This document shows, piece after piece, positions 14,526 through 23,316 of a stretch of DNA of 64,000 nucleotides (position 1 is its first letter; each line of letters begins with the position of its first letter). Source of the stretch: Pseudomonadota bacterium (GTDB taxonomy: Bacteria > Pseudomonadota > Gammaproteobacteria > Acidiferrobacterales > Acidiferrobacteraceae); assembly GCA_021819245.1 (NCBI GenBank), contig JAKARI010000006.1:31750-95749 (forward strand), given 5' to 3'. The position numbers and the translations under genes are program-made. The notes beneath the pieces are model-generated. The model was not told the DNA's origin. It searched no databases and was given only the letters and a program-made list of their open reading frames with translations.

Positions 14526-15003
14526 ATCATGTGGCCTTAGGCGCCCTGATAGCGCGTGATGAGGCGAGTATTGAAAAGGAAATGGCCCTTCTCGAGAGGG
14601 CGCTCGCGATCTCGGCTCACGATATGCGAGCCCTTTCCCCGGTCTTGGATGATGTTCGATGGATTGCCATCGCCTCGATGATCGAGAAAGCGTATATGGG
14701 GTGGGAGCGTGTCATGAAGCGCATCGCCGTCGATGTCGATGGCTACTGCCCGCAGGGGGGACTCCTGGCGCCGGGATCTGGTGGAGCCAATGGGTATGGC
14801 TGTCGGTAGGCGTCCGGCCGTTTTTACGGAGGCGACCCTGGCTTGAGATCCATGCCCTGCGCTTCTTTCGTCATCGGGAACGAAATCTCTACGGGGCCGA
14901 TGTGGAACAGGAGCGGACACGAGATATCGCCATCCGGGCACGGCGGGCATGGGACCTCTGGAAGGCGGACCTTGAGCGCTTTCTGACTGTCTTGGGGGGC
15001 CGC
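14522..15003 (+). pseudogene. HepT-like ribonuclease toxin, frameshifted
   Basis: The N-terminal 80 residues (MNHVALGALIARDEASIEKE to VDVDGYCPQG) are in one frame. An extra G in a G6 run near 14755-14760 shifts the frame, and an extra T near 14843 shifts it again. The third part restores LEIHALRFFRHRERNLYG, which carries the R-x4-H and Tyr pattern of HepT ribonucleases, followed by ARRAWDLWKADLERFLTVLG. With both partners broken, the system should be inactive unless translational frameshifting occurs. The C-terminal boundary is approximate. Confidence 0.82.
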
Positions 15004-15176
15004 GAGCCCCCCGCAATCTCGCATCATGCGTGGGGCGGCGCCTCCTTGACCCGCGGGGGGTGGCCGCCTTGGCTCGCCATGGCCGCAATCAGAGGTGCAG
15101 GCCCCGTTTTTGCCCCCCGGATCCTATTGGGGGCGCACGCGTGTTCCCAATGCGGCCCTTGCGGCGTATGTGAAGG

Positions 15177-16094
15177 TCAATCAGCGCGGCCTTCTTCGGC
15201 GCGCGCGGCCAGACGCGCCTGGCGATGCTCTTCTTCGCGGCGTACGGCATCGATCTCGCGCAAGACCTGGGCGATATCGGGAGGGGTTGCGTCAGGCTGA
15301 TAGATTCCCGTCAAGGGGGTGTCTGGCTTAAGGTCGCGGGCCTGATGAAGCGCCCACATTTCGCGCCCGTAATCGGTTGTCGCAAGCGCAGGCGCAAAGC
15401 GCCCCAAGTAGGCCGCGAGATGATCGATGTCGCGCACGAAAAAGGCTGCGGCATTATTGTTGGCGGCGGCATCGAGATGTTGCGGCAGGTCGATGATGAC
15501 CGGGCCATGGGTGTCTAGGAGGACGTTGTATTCGCTCAAGTCGCCATGGACGATGCCCGCACAGAGCATGCGCGCCACATCACGCATGAGGGCGGCATGG
15601 ATGGCAACTGCTTCAGTGGCCGTGAGGGTCAGGTCGGAAAGCCGCGGCGCCGGGTTTCCGGCGGCGTCTACGATGAGCTCCATAAGCAGCACGCCGTCGA
15701 TGCACAGATAGGGTTTGGGGACCCGCGCCCCGGCATCGGCCAGCCGGAAGAGTGCGTCGACCTCGGCATTCTGCCAGATCTCTTCGCGCTCGTGGCGGCC
15801 AAAGCGCGACCTTTTGGCCATTGCCCGTGTGCGCCGGCTGTCGCGGACCGTGCGCCCCTCCTCGTAGAGTCCGGCCTGACGGAAGCCCCGTTGGCGGGCC
15901 TCCTTGTACACCTTGGCGCAGCGCACGCCCTCTGCGGTCGCGACGACAAAGAGGTCGGCCTCCTTGCCGCTTCGCAGAGGCTGGATCACATGGTCGATGA
16001 GACCATCTTCCAGCAGGGGTGCCAAGGTCTTGGGGATGCGCAAAGTCGGCTTACCGCGCCCTGGGCCCCGAGGGGCGCAGGAACTGACGGCCAA
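15177..16094 (-). CDS. RIO1-family serine/threonine protein kinase
   Basis: A 305-residue atypical kinase. The RIO core is clear: KEADLFVVATAEG (nucleotide loop region), RCAKVYKEARQRGF with the ATP-binding lysine, the hinge region DGVLLMELIVD, the catalytic loop VHGDLSEYNVLL and the metal-binding IIDLPQHLDA. In eukaryotes and archaea RIO kinases act in ribosome maturation. Bacterial members are scattered and their substrates are unknown, so the role here is open. The N-terminal region may be a small winged-helix-like segment. An internal piece of the gene is copied at 13891-13984. It ends close to the decayed HepT locus. Confidence 0.88.
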   Translation of the reverse strand: MAVSSCAPRGPGRGKPTLRIPKTLAPLLEDGLIDHVIQPLRSGKEADLFVVATAEGVRCAKVYKEARQRGFRQAGLYEEGRTVRDSRRTRAMAKRSRFGRHEREEIWQNAEVDALFRLADAGARVPKPYLCIDGVLLMELIVDAAGNPAPRLSDLTLTATEAVAIHAALMRDVARMLCAGIVHGDLSEYNVLLDTHGPVIIDLPQHLDAAANNNAAAFFVRDIDHLAAYLGRFAPALATTDYGREMWALHQARDLKPDTPLTGIYQPDATPPDIAQVLREIDAVRREEEHRQARLAARAEEGRAD

Positions 16095-16475
16095 TGATAA
16101 CGATCATACAACTATGCTACACGAGAGGGTTGAGGGGTGATAGGGCGCGGGTCCTGCCCCGCAGCCCGCAGGCGCAGTCCTAACAGGCGAGGCAAGGCAT
16201 GGCCCGGGCACGGGGTGCGCGCGGATTGAGAGTCTCGGCAATGTGCCTACACAATCGTGCATGGGGGGATAAATTGCGCGAATGATGCCCTGGCCCTGAG
16301 GTGTCTTTAAGCGGCCTGCGCGGTGCGCATACGCGCCATCTTTGTGATTGGCGCCTACGCGGGCCTTATGATTACAATGGCCCCCATCGAGGACGAGTGC
16401 CGCTCATGGCGGGGCCGTGCGGGGTGTCTGGTGTGCGCACAGGGAATCCTTATCACAGAGAAAAGGTGGTGAACG
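16095..16475. other. Intergenic region, divergent genes on each side
   Basis: No gene is seen. It must hold the promoters of the RIO kinase gene and of the unknown gene at 16476. The stretch TTATGATTACAAT around 16364-16376 could contain a -10 element for the latter, but no convincing -35 is present. Confidence 0.5.
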
Positions 16476-17639
16476 ATGCAGGTTGGTCCCAGAGAAATCA
16501 CGAATCCATTCCGCCCGATTCCCCTCGAAGTTCCGGATGGGATGAAGCCAAACGAATTTTTCAATAGCACAGAAAATCTCAACGATCTCACGGAAAATAA
16601 CGGCCTCCTAAAGAACCCGGAAGGCCTGCTCCTCTACAGAAAGGCCATTGCCCACAGCAACGAGTTCGATACATCCATCATCTACAACACCGCACGCAGC
16701 ATTCTCGATCCGCTCGGGCGCCCCGCGCGCCGCACGCAGGTACCGGACAACGTAAAAAACGTCTGGAACCGGATGAACGAGGTCATAATCGCCTACATGC
16801 TCGAGCGCTATCCGGATCCCGAACAGCACCTAGTGCTGTCGGGTGAGGCCAGTCTCGACGCGACCTGGCCGCTTACGTCGCCGGGGGTGCCGAGCATCCG
16901 CATGCTGCACAACCACTTCATTGTGTTCGACAAGGCGCGGCTGCAGGAATCCGACATGGCCGACCCGGAGAACCCAAACCTTACTGATGGCGGACAGAAC
17001 TCGCTTTTTCAGGCCTACATGCGCAATGTCTATCTGGAATTCTTCGCGGGACTCGATCTCGAAATATTAAAGACCTGTGAACATGGTTCCTGCAAGATCG
17101 CGTTGACGGGGTACCCGCAGGGTCTGCCGAGCTGGGAGGTCCAGGGCGGCGTGGAGTCGCTGAAGAAGGTCCGGTTCTGGAAGGAGTACGACACGATCCT
17201 CAAGGGTTTTATAGACTTCTATAGAACCTTCTTCGGCCAGGTCTCGACGCGCAACGCGCCCATGCCGCGCGACATCTATTTTCCGGCGCTGGTGGAAGAC
17301 AAGCTGCTTTTCAACAGCAATTTCCTAAAGACCGCGAAGATGGTCCGTGACCACTGCATCAGCGACGCGCGTTACGCGAATGCGATCCGCTGGCAGCCGG
17401 CATTCAAGCAGCTCATTTATCGTAATGACAAGGGTAAGCTCATTGTCACCATCAGCCAGAACTCGATTGGCAACGCGATCACCGAGCTTTTGGGTGTCGT
17501 GGTCAAGCGGGTGCCGGATGCCGAAGGGTATGCGCGCGCCGAGCCCGCCCTGCTTGAGAAGCTTTTCGAGGTCCGCCGCCGTCTTGTGGAGCTCGATCTC
17601 GGCGAGGCGATCGCCACCAAGCACTGGGGCACACAATAA
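16476..17639 (+). CDS. Unrecognised 387-residue cytoplasmic protein
   Basis: I do not recognise this family. The frame is open from ATG 16476, which follows an AAAAGGTGGTG ribosome site, to TAA 17639. There is no signal peptide or membrane helix. The protein is mixed in composition, with many Asn, Phe and Tyr, and its codon use appears less GC-biased than its neighbours, which may point to transfer. Noticeable stretches are SIRMLHNHFIVFDK near residues 145-160, LTGYPQGLPSWEVQGG near 210, and MPRDIYFPALVEDKLLFNS near 265. The HNHF could be a metal or nucleotide site, but no family motif is completed. It stands alone between divergent regions, without an operon partner. Confidence 0.7.
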   Translation: MQVGPREITNPFRPIPLEVPDGMKPNEFFNSTENLNDLTENNGLLKNPEGLLLYRKAIAHSNEFDTSIIYNTARSILDPLGRPARRTQVPDNVKNVWNRMNEVIIAYMLERYPDPEQHLVLSGEASLDATWPLTSPGVPSIRMLHNHFIVFDKARLQESDMADPENPNLTDGGQNSLFQAYMRNVYLEFFAGLDLEILKTCEHGSCKIALTGYPQGLPSWEVQGGVESLKKVRFWKEYDTILKGFIDFYRTFFGQVSTRNAPMPRDIYFPALVEDKLLFNSNFLKTAKMVRDHCISDARYANAIRWQPAFKQLIYRNDKGKLIVTISQNSIGNAITELLGVVVKRVPDAEGYARAEPALLEKLFEVRRRLVELDLGEAIATKHWGTQ

Positions 17640-18092
17640 GGCGCCAGGATCGGTTTCAGAAGACCGGCGGGGGCCCAGGGGACACCAGCCACGAGGCACG
17701 ACCGGCTAGGCCTGGTGGGCCGCCCTGACAGCGGCTTTACGCGATGGACCGGTAGCCGCAAGGGGCCACCTTCCACCGATCCGGATCGCTGCGTTGTGTC
17801 AACGCCTCGCGGCAGGCGTTGACAAGCCCTGGAACGGACTGCTACAAAGCCGCCATCGCGGCACGACCGCTTACTTCGGAGGGCCCGCTACCCAATGGGT
17901 AGTAGTTGCCATACAGCCAAGGCCTGAAGGTAGACCCGCTTCGCATCATGCCGAACCGCGGTTGCCTTCGGGCATACCGTGGGTTCGAGACCGCCACCGC
18001 AGTCCCGCCCCACCCCAGTCGAATCGTAGAGACGAGGCTCGCTCGCCGCAGGGTGCGCGCGAGCCGGTTTCGTGACATGTAGGGATGCGCTC
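17640..18092. other. Long intergenic region with strong hairpins upstream of the NRAMP-like gene
   Basis: No gene is supported. It contains a perfect 10-bp hairpin at 17798-17823 (GTCAACGCCT, loop CGCGGC, AGGCGTTGAC) and a second one at 17888-17902 (CTACCC, loop AAT, GGGTAG). Several shorter GC-rich stems and a GGGTTCGAGACC stretch follow around 17980-17991. It could be a structured leader of the transporter mRNA or a separate small RNA. I could not match it to the manganese (yybP-ykoY) or M-box riboswitches, 6S RNA, tmRNA or RNase P RNA. Confidence 0.45.
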
Positions 18093-19550
18093 ATGCAAGT
18101 GCATGTTCTCCAGGCGTTACGGGCGGCGCTTTTGCGCGCCAAGGCCGCGCAGGCGCGGCTCAATGAGCGGCGCGCGGCCGTTAAGGCGCGAAGCGGCGAA
18201 GCCGATGAGGTGGTGGTGCCGGAGGCGCTGCTCATCCGTGTGCAGGACCGCCTGCGCATCGCACGGTTACGCAAAGGGCCCAGCACCTTGGGGCGCCGGC
18301 TGGCGCTGTGGCTGGCGCTGGTTGGGCCGGGTCTGCTTGTCATGCTCGGCGATAATGATGCAGGCGGCGTCATCACCTACGCCCAGACCGGCGCGACGTA
18401 TGGTCTTGGGGTGTTCCTGCCCATCATGATCCCGCTGGGGGTCATAGCCTATTTCGTGCAGGAGATGACCATACGCCTGGGGGCGGTCACGCGCCGCGGG
18501 CATGCCGAACTCATCTGGAAGCGCTATGGGGCGTTTTGGGGGATATTCTCGATTGCAGACCTCGTCATCGCCAACGTCCTGACGCTCATGACCGAGTTTA
18601 TCGGCGTGCGCGTCGGCGGCGACATATTTGGCCTGTCGCACTGGCTTACGGTGCCGGTGACGCTCATGTTCGTCGCTTTCGTGCTCGTGTTTCTGCGCTA
18701 CTGGACCTGGGAGCGCATCGCGCTTTTCATCGCCGTCTTGAATCTCATATTCGTTCCTCTGGCGCTTTTGTCGCATCCGGATTGGGCGGCGGTGGGGCGC
18801 GCCTTCGTGGGCGGACATTGGATAGTGCCTGGGGGCCTGCTGTCGTCGGGATTTCTCGTGATGCTGTCGGCCAATATCGGGACGACGATTGCCCCGTGGC
18901 AGCTCTTCTTTCAGCAGTCGTGTATCGTCGACAAGGGTCTTTTGCCTCAGGACATCAAGGCCAGCCGGCGCGACCTCATGCTCGGGGTCGGCGGAATGGT
19001 GGTCGTGGCCATGGCCATCATTATACTGACCGGACAGCACCTGCATGCGCTCGCCCATGCCGGGGACCTGAATGTCGAGGGGATCCTTGCGGCCCTCAGG
19101 GGCCATGTGGGGGCTTGGGCGACGGACCTTTTTGCGCTTGGCTTGATGGAGGCAGGTCTCATCGCCGCGATCGTGATTACCGCGAGCACCGCCTGGGCCA
19201 TGGGGGAGGCGCTCAATCTCCCCCGATCCCTGAATGATGCCCCGCGCAGGGCCTGGGCCTTCTATGCGCCGGCGGTCATGGGGTCCGCGGTGGCCGCGGG
19301 GGTCGTCATGCTGCCCCATGTGCCGCTTGGCTTTCTCAACATCACAGTCCAGGTGATCGCCACCATCTTCATGCCGGCGGCCATGCTGTTTCTCCTGATG
19401 TTGGTCAATGATGCCGAGCTTATGGGGTCGTTCGTCAATAGCCGCAATCGCAATATCGGCGCGATTGTGATCATGGTGCTCTTGATCGTCTGTAATGCCC
19501 TTTATGGGCTCACCACGGTATTTCCGCATGTATTCGGAGGTGCGAATTGA
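18093..19550 (+). CDS. Divergent NRAMP-family divalent metal transporter
   Basis: An integral membrane protein of 485 residues with about 11 hydrophobic helices after a basic, helical N-terminal extension of about 60 residues. The region LVMLGDNDAGGVITYAQTG aligns with the first NRAMP helix, but the canonical DPGN is replaced by GDNDAGG. The helix 6 site, usually with a Met-Pro-His, reads GTTIAPWQLFF. In NRAMPs the methionine sulfur selects for Mn, Fe and other soft metals, so its absence points to another cation such as Mg, as described for NRAMP-related magnesium transporters. That is inference. ATG 18093 has AGGG upstream; a GTG at 18072 is an alternative. It overlaps the next small gene. 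Confidence 0.85.
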   Translation: MQVHVLQALRAALLRAKAAQARLNERRAAVKARSGEADEVVVPEALLIRVQDRLRIARLRKGPSTLGRRLALWLALVGPGLLVMLGDNDAGGVITYAQTGATYGLGVFLPIMIPLGVIAYFVQEMTIRLGAVTRRGHAELIWKRYGAFWGIFSIADLVIANVLTLMTEFIGVRVGGDIFGLSHWLTVPVTLMFVAFVLVFLRYWTWERIALFIAVLNLIFVPLALLSHPDWAAVGRAFVGGHWIVPGGLLSSGFLVMLSANIGTTIAPWQLFFQQSCIVDKGLLPQDIKASRRDLMLGVGGMVVVAMAIIILTGQHLHALAHAGDLNVEGILAALRGHVGAWATDLFALGLMEAGLIAAIVITASTAWAMGEALNLPRSLNDAPRRAWAFYAPAVMGSAVAAGVVMLPHVPLGFLNITVQVIATIFMPAAMLFLLMLVNDAELMGSFVNSRNRNIGAIVIMVLLIVCNALYGLTTVFPHVFGGAN

Positions 19551-19738
19551 AACGGGTCGAACAGGTCGATAATGCCGAGCTTGCGCGCCTCTTGCGCGAG
19601 GAGGGCTGGGATAGGCCTTTGCCCGAGGTCGTGCCGCGCCCTCTCAAGGCCTGGCAGCAGTGGGTGTTCTGGGGGCTGCGTCTCTATATCGTCGTCATGC
19701 TGATGATTGTGATCTGGGCGTTTTCTCATAGCGGCTAG
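19547..19738 (+). CDS. Small single-pass membrane protein coupled to the NRAMP-like gene
   Basis: A 63-residue protein starting at TTG 19547, preceded by CGGAGG, with a 4-base overlap to the transporter stop. It has a charged N-terminal half (DNAELARLLREEGWDRPLPE) and one transmembrane helix at about 39-58 (WVFWGLRLYIVVMLMIVIWAF). The coupling suggests an accessory subunit or regulator of the transporter. The family is not recognised. Confidence 0.72.
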   Translation: MKRVEQVDNAELARLLREEGWDRPLPEVVPRPLKAWQQWVFWGLRLYIVVMLMIVIWAFSHSG

Positions 19739-19861
19739 ACCTGATATCCGCGGCCGCGCGCCAAGCGGCCTGCTATGGGTCTTGGCCCCTGGCCGGTGAC
19801 GCGAGCCATAGGGATGGGTGGCAATTCACTGCCCCGGGTCTTAAGCGGCCGGCTGCCCGTC

Positions 19862-20392
19862 TCAGGTCGGGATCGACTGCGCGAGCCACCAGGCGCCGCC
19901 GCCCCAGGTCCCTACCCATAAGGCCGCGCCGAGTGCGCTCCAGATGGCAAACGCGCGAAACCCCATCTCCGCGCTCCCCGCGATATAGCCCTGAAGCTGC
20001 CGCAAAGGCACGATATAGCGCCCCATGATGACGATCAGGGCGCCATAGCGCCGGAACAAGATGTGCACGCGGTCGACCATGGCGGGTTTTACCCCCACAT
20101 ATTTCCCGTATCGCAGGAGGCCTTGGTGTCCATAGCGGGCCCCCAACCCATAGGCGACATAGGCGCCAAGCACCGCGGCGAGCAGCGCAAGCAAGAGCAC
20201 CTCCGCAATATCAAACGCACCCTTGGCGGCAAGAAAGCCGGCTGTGACGACGATCGCCTCCCCGGGGGCAAATACCACCCCCATGTTCTCGATAAAAAGG
20301 ACCACCACCAGGCCCCAGAGCCCGTAGCGGTGCATGACCGGCATGGCGATATGAATGAGATGCGCGAGGGTCGTGAGAAACCAATGGCTCAT
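19862..20392 (-). CDS. DedA family membrane protein
   Basis: A 176-residue integral membrane protein. The motif IENMGVVFAPGEAIVVTAG matches the DedA signature with its conserved acidic residue (usually E-x-P-x-P-G-E). GRYIVPLRQLQGYIAG matches the conserved Arg-containing stretch. DedA proteins are proposed to be flippases or transporters of polyprenyl phosphate or phospholipid and support envelope homeostasis. The start ATG at 20392 is chosen for the family's usual N terminus, although a longer open frame extends upstream. Confidence 0.88.
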   Translation of the reverse strand: MSHWFLTTLAHLIHIAMPVMHRYGLWGLVVVLFIENMGVVFAPGEAIVVTAGFLAAKGAFDIAEVLLLALLAAVLGAYVAYGLGARYGHQGLLRYGKYVGVKPAMVDRVHILFRRYGALIVIMGRYIVPLRQLQGYIAGSAEMGFRAFAIWSALGAALWVGTWGGGAWWLAQSIPT

Positions 20393-20750
20393 AAGGGGGG
20401 AGTAAACCCTGTTTGACGGATTCCGGCGGCGAGGCGCGGTTCGGTGCCTGACCGCCGTCTTCCTGAATTGAAGGCCCAAGGCCTGAAGGCCCGTCTGGCC
20501 CAGCCCACGGCCCAGGGGCGCCTCGTTCCCGTGGCCCCGGGCCGGCCGCGCAGGGGGCCTGTTGCGCCACGCCTGTCTTGCAGGGCGATTATGGCATGGA
20601 GCCGGCCGCCCGTCTTGTGCGCGCAGTGAGGGCGGCCGTGCCTGCATCGACCGCACTCGATGTGCCATCAATGTGTCATCGCCCGGTCACGATCGCTGCC
20701 GAACATGTCGCCCAGAAGGCACATATCACATGTCCCGGGGAGGGCATCTT
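20393..20750. other. Divergent intergenic region between dedA and the TonB-dependent receptor
   Basis: No gene is supported. The open frames here are upstream extensions of both neighbours without family similarity. I saw no Fur-box-like AT-rich palindrome upstream of the receptor. Confidence 0.5.
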
Positions 20751-23180
20751 ATGGTGGTCAGTGCAGGCATCGCAAGGCGGGCCAGGAAAGGGTCTGGGCT
20801 CGGGCCGGGGGGTTATGCCCGTCTATCAGGCGCGATGCTCGCGGCGTTCTCGATGGTGTGGGGGGCGGCCCGTGCCGTTGATGTCGCATCCCCCGCCCAG
20901 CCGCCGGGCGCGGCTTCGGGTATCGATATCGGTGCGGTGCATGCGCAGGCACACGAATCGGCCTCCCGTAAGGCACTCAAGAAGACCGACAAGAGGCTTA
21001 CCGCCAAGCGGATATTCCGGAGCGCGCAGTCCGAGCTCGTGATTGGCCGTCATGAGTTAGAGGCCGCGGGCCCGGTGGGTGGCGCGGCGCAGGCGCTTGC
21101 GCAATCGCCCGGTGTGCGCGTGGTCAGTACCGGGGCCGTGGGTGCGCAACGGGCGGCCATCAGTGTCAATGGCATAGAACAGGGGTGGGGTGGCCTGCAG
21201 GGGCTGACAGCCAATGGCCTGCTGGCGGTGACCTTCGATGGCGTGCCGATGAACAACCCCGGATCCGGGCTCTGGGCGACACCCCAGATCCCCGAGATGT
21301 CCCTGATCTCGGGCATTAACGTGATCTATGGGCCAGGCGACCCCGATAGCCGATGGTACGACAGCCTGGGGGGCACGATCGGGTTTATCCCCGTGCAGCC
21401 GACCAAGCGCGCCGGTGCCGATTTTGGTGTGACATTCGGCGACTACGGCACGCAAGGCTTTCATTTCGCGATGCGTACCGGCTTGCATGACGGCTATTCG
21501 GCGGTCCTGGCGGCGGGCACCACCCAGTCGAACGATTATATCCAGTCGCAGGAGGATGGCTTCGCCAATCCCAGCCATGATCAGGCGATTTTCGGCAAGG
21601 TGGTGAAGCTCCTCGCGCATGGCAGCGTGGGGCTGGGGGCGTATGTGGCGCAGTCGCAGTCGTATCGTCCGGCCTTCATACCGCTTACGCCGATCGCAGG
21701 GCTTACAGTAAATGGTTTTACCAGCACGGGTGCCAGCATTCCGGGGCCGCTTTATAGCGAAACCACATCCGGGTATTACGGTGGCATACCGTTTAGCATA
21801 TGGCATAAGCAGGTCGTCAATGCCACATATCTCGTTTATATGCCGGTGGATCTGGAGTTTTCACCGATTACCACATTTCACGATACGCTCTGGTATCGTC
21901 ACGGCAATCGCCTGCATAACCACTATAATGACTTCAATCAGGGCGCGGACAACCTGTTCGAGTACAACAACCCCCACACCGCGACCATGGGTGACAAGGC
22001 CGTTTTTGATTTCGCGCTCCCCCGCAACAGGGTCGCCGTGGGCGGCTATTATCTTTATAGCGTCTATAACACACGCAATGCCTTTTACAATCCGCAAGTC
22101 ACAAGTCCGTCCGGTATCGCGTATACCTATTCGTACCCTGCCGATTATCGCAGTGGGTACTTCTATCAGAATTTCGCCGCGGCCTTCCTACAAGACCGCA
22201 TCGCGATCGTGCGGGGCCTGAGCGCAACGCCAGGGGTCCGGGTGGCCTATTTCGGTACGACCTACGCGAATAACGCGGCGACGGATTTTCCCCAGGCCAA
22301 CCCCGCCTATGACCCAGAGACCCAGCCCGACAGCTCAACGACCTTCGTCAAGGCCGAGCCCTCACTCGATATTCGCTATCAATGGACTCGAAATCTCTCA
22401 CTCTATGCCCAGACCTCGACAGCCTATCAGAATCCGGAGGTCGGTGGAGGCGGGGGCCCGTATCAGCAGCTGCCATCATCGGCGCTGGTCCCGACGGAGG
22501 GCCGCTATGATACGGCGGGGGTGCATGTGCTCGTCAGGCACAGCGGGGCGGCACGCGACTTCAGGCTCAATCTCGACTACTACCACCTGTCTGTCACCAA
22601 TCAGTTCATCACCGTGACGACCAGCAATGGCAGTGCCATAGAGGCCACGGGCGACAGCCTCTATCAGGGCGTCAATCTTTCATCCCAGGACAACCCGATA
22701 GGCGGCCTCCATGTGTTCGGGAATCTCGGCTATGAGCGCGCGCATTACGTCAATTACACGACAGGCGGCGTGGCCTTTGCCGGTCTTGCCGTCCCCTATG
22801 TACCAAAGGAGACATTGACGGCCGGCGCCTCCTATCGATATTTCGATCGCGGGATCGTCTATGATCCCAAGCTTTGGACGACCTTTACCGGGAGCCAGAA
22901 TATCTTTAACAACCAATCCGGAACGCCGTCGTCGCAGACGCTTCCTGCCTACAATATCTGGAACGCCTCATTCGGTGTGACCGTGCCGGTGGGGACCACG
23001 GGCGGGCACGCCGATAAGATGCAGATCGTGTTGTCGGTGCTCAACCTTCTGAACAAGCGCTTCAACGAGTACGCCTACGTCACGTCCGGCGGCTATCTCG
23101 GGGGCAATAGCGCGGGGGCAACACTGGGCTATCCCGGGGCCCCGCGCACGTATTACGTGTCGGCGAACTTTCACTTTTGA
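20751..23180 (+). CDS. TonB-dependent outer membrane receptor
   Basis: An outer membrane beta-barrel transporter of 809 residues. A signal peptide ends near SMVWGAARA-VD, about residue 43. The plug domain begins with SELVIGRHELEAAGPVGGAA and continues with ISVNGIEQGW and VTFDGVPMNNPGSG. The barrel follows, with many aromatic beta-strand patterns, and the protein ends with TYYVSANFHF, a terminal phenylalanine as BamA requires. The ligand cannot be told from sequence; iron chelates, cobalamin or other compounds are possible. ATG 20751 was chosen for its GGGGAGGG ribosome site; ATG 20730 is an alternative. Confidence 0.88.
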   Translation: MVVSAGIARRARKGSGLGPGGYARLSGAMLAAFSMVWGAARAVDVASPAQPPGAASGIDIGAVHAQAHESASRKALKKTDKRLTAKRIFRSAQSELVIGRHELEAAGPVGGAAQALAQSPGVRVVSTGAVGAQRAAISVNGIEQGWGGLQGLTANGLLAVTFDGVPMNNPGSGLWATPQIPEMSLISGINVIYGPGDPDSRWYDSLGGTIGFIPVQPTKRAGADFGVTFGDYGTQGFHFAMRTGLHDGYSAVLAAGTTQSNDYIQSQEDGFANPSHDQAIFGKVVKLLAHGSVGLGAYVAQSQSYRPAFIPLTPIAGLTVNGFTSTGASIPGPLYSETTSGYYGGIPFSIWHKQVVNATYLVYMPVDLEFSPITTFHDTLWYRHGNRLHNHYNDFNQGADNLFEYNNPHTATMGDKAVFDFALPRNRVAVGGYYLYSVYNTRNAFYNPQVTSPSGIAYTYSYPADYRSGYFYQNFAAAFLQDRIAIVRGLSATPGVRVAYFGTTYANNAATDFPQANPAYDPETQPDSSTTFVKAEPSLDIRYQWTRNLSLYAQTSTAYQNPEVGGGGGPYQQLPSSALVPTEGRYDTAGVHVLVRHSGAARDFRLNLDYYHLSVTNQFITVTTSNGSAIEATGDSLYQGVNLSSQDNPIGGLHVFGNLGYERAHYVNYTTGGVAFAGLAVPYVPKETLTAGASYRYFDRGIVYDPKLWTTFTGSQNIFNNQSGTPSSQTLPAYNIWNASFGVTVPVGTTGGHADKMQIVLSVLNLLNKRFNEYAYVTSGGYLGGNSAGATLGYPGAPRTYYVSANFHF

Positions 23181-23316
23181 GGCGCGAGCGTCGCGAGTGT
23201 CCGGTCCAGGGCCCCGGTGGCCCCATGAGGCTGGGCTCGGCCCTGCGGTCAGCGACGGCCGCCGGTCCGGAATCGGCGGAGGGCAAGAACCCGCCGCGGC
23301 CCAGGGATCATCGTGG

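Noticed and set aside
17640..18092. Manganese riboswitch (yybP-ykoY), M-box, 6S RNA, tmRNA or RNase P RNA before the NRAMP-like gene
   Set aside because: None of the conserved blocks of these RNAs could be found, so only an unnamed structured region is reported.
18267..19529. 420-residue minus-strand ORF rich in His and Arg
   Set aside because: Antisense to the NRAMP-like membrane protein; its composition reflects the complement of hydrophobic codons.
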